Assembly (NCBI RefSeq): GCF_036170895.1
Contig: NZ_CP108036.1
Location: 7,289,501-7,353,500 of the forward strand
DNA: 64,000 nucleotides
From: Streptomyces erythrochromogenes
Lineage (GTDB): Bacteria > Actinomycetota > Actinomycetes > Streptomycetales > Streptomycetaceae
Direction: 5' to 3'
Shown here: positions 58,537 through 64,000 of the stretch, piece by piece
How positions within the stretch are numbered: the stretch's first letter is position 1
Layout of the letters: every line of letters begins with the position of its first letter
The notes under the pieces: generated by a model
Seen by the model: the letters and a program-made list of their open reading frames with translations, nothing else
Told to the model about the DNA's origin: nothing
The model's database searches: none
Made by a program: the position numbers and the translations under genes

Positions 58537-61207
58537 CACGGGCGCCGGCCCGGACCTCACGCCGGACACCGCCCCGGATCCCCTGGAACCCCTTCCCCTG
58601 CTCCGTCGCGAGCTGCACACCGGCCCTCTGGGCCTGTCGAGCCGGGAGGCGGCACGCCGGCTGGCCGTCCACGGCCCGAACGAGGTCCGCCGCACTGCCC
58701 GGACAAGTGTCCTGAGGGAACTGCTGCGGCAACTGGTCCATCCGCTGGCACTTCTGCTGTGGGCTGCGGCGGCCCTCGCCTTCACCGCATCCATAACGGT
58801 GCTCGGCTGGGCGATCGTCGCGGTCATCCTCGTCAACGCCGGATTCGCCCTCGTCCAGGAACAACAGGCCGAGAAGGCCGTCGAAACCCTGGCCCGATTC
58901 CTTCCCGCACAGGCCCGGGTGATCCGCGACGGACTAGTGCAGCGCGTCCCGGCGCGGGAGCTGGTTCCCGGCGACCTCATCGCCCTCGACGAGGGCGACC
59001 GAGTACCCGCCGACGCCCGCCTGACCGAGGGAGGAATCGAGGCCGACCTTTCCACGCTGACGGGCGAGTCCACCCCCGTCGAGCGTCTTGCCGGCCCGGG
59101 GCTGGAAGGCCTTTCCCTGCTCCAGGAGCCCAACCTCGTCTTCAGCGGCACCACTGCCACCGAGGGGCAGGCGCAGGCGATCGTGTTCGCCACTGGAGAC
59201 CACACCGAACTCGGCCGGATCGCCGCTCTCAGTCAGCGCACCCGCCGTGAGCCGAGCCCACTGGAGGCGCAGGTCAAGCAGGTCGCCTGGCTGATCGCAG
59301 CGGTCGCGGTCGGCATGGGCGCCGTCTTCCTCGTGACTGGAGTGGCGGTCGGCCTGCCGCTGACCGACTCGCTCATGTTCGCCATCGGCCTGCTCGTAGC
59401 GAACGTGCCCGAAGGACTGCTGCCCACCATCACCCTCGCCCTCGCCGTGGGCGTCCGCGTCCTCGCCCGGCAGGGCGCGGTGGTCAAGCGGCTGAGCGCG
59501 GTGGAGACCCTCGGCTCCACCAACGTCATCTGCACCGACAAGACCGGCACCCTGACCCGCAACCGGATGAGCCTGCACGCCACCTGGACTCCGCCCCACC
59601 CGGAGGTGAGCGGTTCGGAGGCCGCCGAACTGGTCCGTGCTGCCGCCCAGTGCACGACCGTCACCCGCGAGAGGGACGGCCGGCTGCACGGCGACCCGAC
59701 CGAGATCGCCCTGGTGGAAGGAGCCGCACAACACGCTGCGCCGCTCGACCCGGCCGACCGGGATGCCCGCCGCCGAGCCTGCTTCCGCTTCGACCCGCGC
59801 CTGCGTCGCATGTCTGTGGTCCAAGACGGGGGACCCGGCAGCCTCCGCGTGATCGTCAAGGGCGCCGCCGAGGCCGTCCTGGCGCTCCTGGCCGAAGGAG
59901 AGCCGACCGAGGAGGCCCAGGATGCCGCCGACACCCTGGCCGCGGACGGTATGCGCGTGCTGGCCGTCGCGGTACGTGAACTGCCGTCCGACACGGCGGC
60001 TGCAATTTCGCAGCGACAGGTCGTGGAGCGGGACCTTCACCTGCTCGGGCTGGTCGGCCTCTACGATCCGCCGCGCCCCGAGGTCGCCGCCGCGGTCCGG
60101 CGCTGCCACGAGGCGGGTCTCACCGTCCACATCGTCACCGGCGACAACGGTGCCACCGCCGCGGCCGTGGCCCGCGCCGTCGGCATCGGTACATCGAATC
60201 TCCAGGTCATCGCCCAGTCCGAGGCGATCGACGACCATGAGCTGGACCACCTCCTCCGCCAGGACGGCACGGAGATCGTCTTCGCCCGCTCCTCGCCCGA
60301 GACCAAGCTGAAAGTGGCCGATGCCCTGCGGGCGCACGGCCAGATCGTGGCCATGACCGGCGACGGGGTGAACGACGCCCCGGCCCTGCACCGTGCCCAC
60401 ATCGGTGTGGCCATGGGCCTCTCGGGCACCGACGTCGCCCGCGAGGCGTCGACCATGGTCCTGACCGACGACAACTTCGCCACCATCGTCACGGCCATCG
60501 AGTCCGGCCGCCGTGTCTACGACAACGTCCGGAAGTTCATCGTCTACATCTTCGCCCACCTCACCCCCGAGGTCGTGCCCTTCCTGGTGTTCGCCCTCTC
60601 CGCCGGGGCCGTGCCGCTGCCGCTGACCGTCCTGCAGATCCTCGCCATCGACCTGGGCACCGAGACCCTTCCGGCCCTTGCCCTCGGCCGTGAGCGCGCC
60701 GAGCCGGGGGTCATGTCCCGACCGCCCCGACCCAGTTCCCAGAGCGTGATCAACAAGGACATGCTCGTGCGCAGCTGGGGCTGGCTCGGCACCGTCTCCG
60801 CCGTCCTCGTCATGACCGCCTTCTTCTACGTTCTGTGGCGCGCAGGCTGGCACCCCGGCGACCCCACCGGACCCGGAGCCTCCCTGCACCACGCCTACCT
60901 CACCGCGACCACCGCCACCTTCGCGGGCATCGTCACCTGCCAGGTCGGCACGGCCATCGCCGCCCGAACCGACCACGCTGCCCTGCGCGACATCGGCTTC
61001 TTCAGCAACCCGCTACTGCTGGCCGGCATCGCCTTCGAACTCGCCTTCACCGCGGCGCTCGTGTACGCGCCGCCGCTCCAGAACCTCTTCGGCACCGCCG
61101 CCCTCCCGCTCGACGTCGTCCTCCTCATCGCCGTCTTCCCACCGCTCGTCTGGGGAACCGACGAGATCCGGCGCTGGGTCCGACGCCGACACCACCGCTA
61201 CTCCTGA
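58529..61207 (+). CDS. Cation-transporting P-type ATPase, P2 class (CtpF-like)
   Basis: An 892-residue pump. It has an N-terminal cation-ATPase domain ([19 protein letters not shown]), an actuator motif TGES (178-181), helix M4 with VPEGLLPT (293-300), the phosphorylation site Asp337 in CTDKTGTLT, and the hinge [10 protein letters not shown]. Six C-terminal helices follow. PEGL in M4 places it among Ca/Na-type P2 ATPases rather than heavy-metal pumps. The closest named analogue I know is mycobacterial CtpF, a DosR-regulon member. It is translationally coupled to the Rv1733c-like gene. Confidence 0.9.
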   Translation: MTDTGAGPDLTPDTAPDPLEPLPLLRRELHTGPLGLSSREAARRLAVHGPNEVRRTARTSVLRELLRQLVHPLALLLWAAAALAFTASITVLGWAIVAVILVNAGFALVQEQQAEKAVETLARFLPAQARVIRDGLVQRVPARELVPGDLIALDEGDRVPADARLTEGGIEADLSTLTGESTPVERLAGPGLEGLSLLQEPNLVFSGTTATEGQAQAIVFATGDHTELGRIAALSQRTRREPSPLEAQVKQVAWLIAAVAVGMGAVFLVTGVAVGLPLTDSLMFAIGLLVANVPEGLLPTITLALAVGVRVLARQGAVVKRLSAVETLGSTNVICTDKTGTLTRNRMSLHATWTPPHPEVSGSEAAELVRAAAQCTTVTRERDGRLHGDPTEIALVEGAAQHAAPLDPADRDARRRACFRFDPRLRRMSVVQDGGPGSLRVIVKGAAEAVLALLAEGEPTEEAQDAADTLAADGMRVLAVAVRELPSDTAAAISQRQVVERDLHLLGLVGLYDPPRPEVAAAVRRCHEAGLTVHIVTGDNGATAAAVARAVGIGTSNLQVIAQSEAIDDHELDHLLRQDGTEIVFARSSPETKLKVADALRAHGQIVAMTGDGVNDAPALHRAHIGVAMGLSGTDVAREASTMVLTDDNFATIVTAIESGRRVYDNVRKFIVYIFAHLTPEVVPFLVFALSAGAVPLPLTVLQILAIDLGTETLPALALGRERAEPGVMSRPPRPSSQSVINKDMLVRSWGWLGTVSAVLVMTAFFYVLWRAGWHPGDPTGPGASLHHAYLTATTATFAGIVTCQVGTAIAARTDHAALRDIGFFSNPLLLAGIAFELAFTAALVYAPPLQNLFGTAALPLDVVLLIAVFPPLVWGTDEIRRWVRRRHHRYS

Positions 61208-61225
61208 TCCGACCGGAGGCACACC

Positions 61226-61510
61226 ATGTCGCACACGAGCGAATGGAAGACCCACCTCTACCTCTTCGAGGAAGAGCACACCACCAAGGTCCGCGTCGAA
61301 CTCGACACCGGAACCACCCGCCTCACGGGCCACGGCACTGCGCGCTGCAACCCGACGGACAAGGACGTGCCCGAGATCGGCGACGAACTCGCGGCCGCCC
61401 GGGCACTGGAGAACCTGGCGGAACAGCTCAAGCGCACTGCCTACGGAGACATGGCAGCAGCGGGCGCCGCACCGCAGCACGCTCCCCTCACGGCCTACGA
61501 CCTTGGGTGA
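61226..61510 (+). CDS. DUF1876 (Rv1738/Rv2632c-like) protein
   Basis: A 94-residue protein. WKTHLYLFEEEHTTKVRVELDTG, then LTGHGTARCNPTDKDVPEIGDELAAARALENLAEQL (anchor GHGTARCNPTDKDVPEIGDE) is the DUF1876 pattern. Mycobacterial Rv1738, of the same family, is strongly induced in dormancy and structurally resembles ribosome hibernation factors. The gene is 18 bases after the ATPase and probably in its operon. Ribosome binding is inference from the family. Confidence 0.9.
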   Translation: MSHTSEWKTHLYLFEEEHTTKVRVELDTGTTRLTGHGTARCNPTDKDVPEIGDELAAARALENLAEQLKRTAYGDMAAAGAAPQHAPLTAYDLG

Positions 61511-61547
61511 GAGGGCGGCTCTGCGGCAGTGGGCTCAGACTGGACCC

Positions 61548-62465
61548 ATGGGTGACGGGCCGGCGATCGAGCTGACCGGGCTGACCAAGCGGTACGGGCC
61601 GGTCATGGGAGTCGACCGCCTGAGCCTCACTGTGGAACCAGGTGAGGTGTTCGGCTTCCTCGGGCCGAACGGCGCGGGAAAGACGACCACGCTGCGGTGC
61701 CTGACCGGGCTGCTCCGGCCGAGCGAGGGACGCGTGAGAATACTCGGTCTGGACCCAATCGCGGATCACCGCCGGGTGGCCCCGCAGCTGGGGTACCTGC
61801 CGGGTGAACTGCGCCTGTACCCGGAACTCTCCGGAGCGGAGACGCTCGATCTGCTGTCCGCGCTCCAGGGAGCACCTGTGCCCCGCCGCGGTGAGCTGTG
61901 CGACAGGTTGGGGCTGACGCGCGAGGTCCTCGCCCGCCCCGTCGGGGGCTACTCGCGGGGCATGAAACAGAAGCTCGGGCTGGTGCAGGCGATGCAGCAC
62001 GATCCGCATCTGGTGGTGCTCGACGAACCGACCGAGGGACTCGACCCGTTGGTCCAGGAGACGTTCTTCGCACTGCTGGGCGAGGCGGCTGCCAACGGAC
62101 GCACCGTGCTGCTCTCCAGCCACATCCTGCCGGAGGTGCAGCGCACGTGCGAGCGGGTGGCGATCATCCGGGACGGACGACTGGTCACGGTCCAGAGCGT
62201 CGCCGGCCTGCGCGAGGCCCGTGCCCGACGCATCAGGCTGTCCTTCGCGGACGGGCAGGGAGCACGGCCACTGGGCGACGCAGAGCGTTGGACCCCGCGC
62301 TGGCACGGGGACCGGGCGGAGCTGCTCGTACCCCCGAGCGAGGTGGTGGACGCCCTGCGCACACTGCTCGGCCTGCCGGTGGCCGACGTCACGGTGGAGG
62401 AAGCCGGGCTGGACGAGGCCTTCATGGACCTGTATCGCAACGGCGCCGTGCGGGAGAAGCCGTGA
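61548..62465 (+). CDS. ABC-2 type exporter ATP-binding protein
   Basis: A 305-residue ATPase. Walker A is GPNGAGKTT (39-47), the signature region is GGYSRGMKQKLGLVQAMQHDP, Walker B is LVVLDEPTEGLDP, and the H-loop is LLSSHILPEVQ. A C-terminal accessory domain follows (about 225-300). The ATG at 61548 has a -10-like CAGACT six bases upstream and no Shine-Dalgarno sequence, so it is probably leaderless. The cognate permease gene directly downstream is deleted internally, so this ATPase may have no partner. Confidence 0.85.
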   Translation: MGDGPAIELTGLTKRYGPVMGVDRLSLTVEPGEVFGFLGPNGAGKTTTLRCLTGLLRPSEGRVRILGLDPIADHRRVAPQLGYLPGELRLYPELSGAETLDLLSALQGAPVPRRGELCDRLGLTREVLARPVGGYSRGMKQKLGLVQAMQHDPHLVVLDEPTEGLDPLVQETFFALLGEAAANGRTVLLSSHILPEVQRTCERVAIIRDGRLVTVQSVAGLREARARRIRLSFADGQGARPLGDAERWTPRWHGDRAELLVPPSEVVDALRTLLGLPVADVTVEEAGLDEAFMDLYRNGAVREKP

Positions 62466-62763
62466 AACGGCAGTGGCCGCTGCTGTGGCTCGCCCTGTAC
62501 CGGCGGCGGGACGACGGCGGGCCCAGGTGGTCGGCGCGACCATTGCGATCGGAGCCGTGGGATTCGCCGTCAACTTCATCGCTCTGGCATGGGCCCCGGC
62601 AGCCCAGCTGAGGTTCCTGAGCCCGTTCCACTACTACGCGCCGGGCGACGCCCTGGCCGAAGGCGGTGTGCTCTGGCCCCAGCTCGGGATCCTTGTCGGA
62701 GCGGGAGTGCTGGGCGTCCTGCTGGCTCACCTGCTGCTCCAACGCCGAGACCTCGCGCCGTGA
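62462..62763 (+). pseudogene. ABC-2 permease with internal deletion
   Basis: A GTG overlapping the ATPase stop reads KRQWPLLWLALYRRR, the normal cytoplasmic N-terminus. The frame then breaks within about 60 bases. It resumes one frame over with AQVVGATIAIGAVGFAVNFIALAWAP, then FLSPFHYYAPGDALAEGG, and ends LGVLLAHLLLQRRDLAP, which is the C-terminal end of an ABC-2 permease. Most membrane helices (probably 150 or more residues) are missing. Both termini and the translational coupling survive. Confidence 0.75.
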
Positions 62764-62824
62764 GCGCAGCTGCGGTCGAGGGGTCGGAGCAGCGGCCGAC
62801 CCCGTCCCCGAGGGCGCGGTGGCC

Positions 62825-64000
62825 TCAGTACGGCCAAGACCAGTCCGCGACCTCCGGCAGGTCCGTGCCGTGCTCGCGGATCCAGCTGTGGTGGCGGATG
62901 CGCTGGTCGGCCATGGCCTGGCGGAGTCCCTCGGCGCGACCGGCGAGGCCGGGGACGCGGTCGATGACGTCCATGACGAGCCGGTAGCGGTCGAGGTCGT
63001 TGCGCACGACCATGTCGAAGGGGGTGGTCGTGGTGCCGGACTCCTTGTAGCCGCGGACGTGCAGCTGGGGGTGGCCGGTCCGGCGGTAGGCGAGGCGGTG
63101 GATGAGCCACGGGTAGCCGTGGTAGGCGAAGATCACCGGCTTGTCTGTGGTGAAGAGCGCGTCGTACTCGGCGTCCGTCATGCCGTGGGGGTGTTCCTCG
63201 TGGGGCATGAGCCGGGCGATGTCGACGACGTTGACGACGCGGACGGCCAGCGAGGGGAGGTGCTCTCGGAGCAGGGCCGCTGCGGCCAGCACCTCCATGG
63301 TGGGTACGTCACCGGCGCAGGCGAGTACGACGTCCGGTTCGCGGGAGCCGTGGTCGGTTCCCGCCCACTCCCAGACGCCTGCGCCGCGCGTCACGTGGGT
63401 GCGGGCCTCGTCGATCGGCAGCCAGTCGAAGCAGGGCTGCTTGCCGGCGACGATCACGTTGACCTGATCGCGGCTGCGCAGGGCGTGATCGGCCACGGCG
63501 AGGAGGGTGTTGGCGTCCGGCGGCAGGTAGACCCGTACGACCTCGGGGCTCTTGTTGAGGACGTGGTCGACGAAGCCGGGGTCCTGGTGGGAGAAGCCGT
63601 TGTTGTCCTGGCGCCAGACGTGCGAGGTGAGCAGGTAGTTGAGAGATGCGATCGGGGCCCGCCAGGACAACTCGCGCGCTGCCTTCAGCCACTTGATGTG
63701 CTGGCCGACCATGGAGTCGACGATGTGCGCGAAGGCTTCGTAGGTGGAGAAGAGTCCGTGGCGGCCGGTGAGGAGGTACCCCTCCAGCCAGCCCTGGCAG
63801 ACATGTTCCGACAGGATCTCCATGACGCGGCCATCGCGGGACAGGTTGCGGTCCGTCGTCTCCGTCATGCCCTGCCAGGCTTTGCCGGTGGCGTCGTACA
63901 GGTCGTCCAGCCGGTTGGAGGCGGTCTCGTCCGGTCCGACGACCCTGAAGTCCCGCCGCGCGGCGGTGTCGCGCATGATCCGGGTCAGGAAGCGCCCGAG
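62825..64000 (-). CDS. xfp: Phosphoketolase (Xfp), C-terminal half; 5' end outside window
   Basis: The frame is open to the window edge, so 391 C-terminal residues are seen. Family segments include [46 protein letters not shown] (anchor [12 protein letters not shown]), [36 protein letters not shown] and [17 protein letters not shown]. The enzyme uses thiamine diphosphate to split xylulose-5-phosphate or fructose-6-phosphate with phosphate, giving acetyl phosphate. Acetyl phosphate production without oxygen fits the neighbouring stress genes. It is convergent with the permease remnant, 61 bases away. Confidence 0.95.
   Translation of the reverse strand, partial: LGRFLTRIMRDTAARRDFRVVGPDETASNRLDDLYDATGKAWQGMTETTDRNLSRDGRVMEILSEHVCQGWLEGYLLTGRHGLFSTYEAFAHIVDSMVGQHIKWLKAARELSWRAPIASLNYLLTSHVWRQDNNGFSHQDPGFVDHVLNKSPEVVRVYLPPDANTLLAVADHALRSRDQVNVIVAGKQPCFDWLPIDEARTHVTRGAGVWEWAGTDHGSREPDVVLACAGDVPTMEVLAAAALLREHLPSLAVRVVNVVDIARLMPHEEHPHGMTDAEYDALFTTDKPVIFAYHGYPWLIHRLAYRRTGHPQLHVRGYKESGTTTTPFDMVVRNDLDRYRLVMDVIDRVPGLAGRAEGLRQAMADQRIRHHSWIREHGTDLPEVADWSWPY

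Noticed and set aside
58934..60976. 680-codon minus-strand frame opposite the P-type ATPase
   Set aside because: Antisense to DKTGT and GDGVND motifs; no protein-like signal.
1..64000. tRNA, rRNA, prophage or intact integrative element
   Set aside because: No tRNA-like cloverleaf, integrase, phage structural gene or attachment-site duplication was recognised by eye on either strand.

Overview
The window looks like chromosomal DNA of a Streptomyces-type actinomycete. GC is very high with strong third-position GC bias. There are many GTG starts and 4-base ATGA/GTGA gene overlaps, several probable leaderless promoters, and families typical of streptomycetes (streptophobe and DUF6777 proteins, mycothiol-dependent MDMPI enzymes, PP2C/SpoIIE phosphatases with sensor domains and an anti-sigma-like kinase domain). 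No rRNA, tRNA, CRISPR array or intact insertion sequence was seen.

Layout. 1-5 kb: the end of an ABC exporter, a hypothetical protein, a streptophobe membrane protein and a DUF6777 protein with a long Ser/Pro/Lys tail. 5-8.2 kb: a sensor kinase followed by a frameshifted NarL-type regulator, a transposase remnant and a broken P-loop kinase, i.e. a small decay zone. 8.3-12.3 kb: MDMPI enzyme, a secreted Asp/His/Gly peptide, a PAS-GAF-PP2C-HATPase phosphatase and a three-frame pseudogene. 12.3-16 kb: molybdate uptake (a modBC fusion, modA and a HTH-Mop protein). 16-21 kb: S4 RNA-binding protein, dhaL-dhaM without dhaK, a tandem-PAS phosphatase and a CPBP protease. 21-25 kb: a three-gene minus-strand set of an unknown protein, a MoxR ATPase and an HExxH-VWA protein. 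25-28.4 kb: ArsR with a His-tailed MFS exporter, then cbtB-cbtA behind a cobalamin riboswitch. 28.5-39 kb: MFS, AlkB-like protein, MarR/DoxX pair with two operator copies, GH15 glycosidase, YrhK-like membrane protein, a third PP2C phosphatase, methyltransferase and alpha/beta hydrolase. 39.3-48 kb: threonine catabolism (tdh-kbl), LysR, a DeoR/SIS/aldolase sugar-phosphate locus, a Tat-type exported protein, a DinB protein and an acyl-CoA dehydrogenase.

48-64 kb is the most distinctive part. CBS-BON protein, beta-CASP metallohydrolase, zinc alcohol dehydrogenase, HTH-PNPOx protein, HAD phosphatase plus GH65 phosphorylase, universal stress protein, flavodoxin, Rv1733c-like protein, CtpF-like P-type ATPase, DUF1876 (Rv1738-like) protein and phosphoketolase together resemble the hypoxia/dormancy (DosR/DevR/OsdR) gene sets of actinobacteria. 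Two promoter regions carry paired GGnCC-N4-GGCCC boxes with exactly the same 21-bp spacing, and a third region carries one box, so I infer a common regulator that is not encoded in this window. Three genes in this cluster (a Crp-type regulator, a PEP synthase and an ABC permease) keep both ends but have lost their middles.

All functions are inferred from reading translated sequence; no database search was run.
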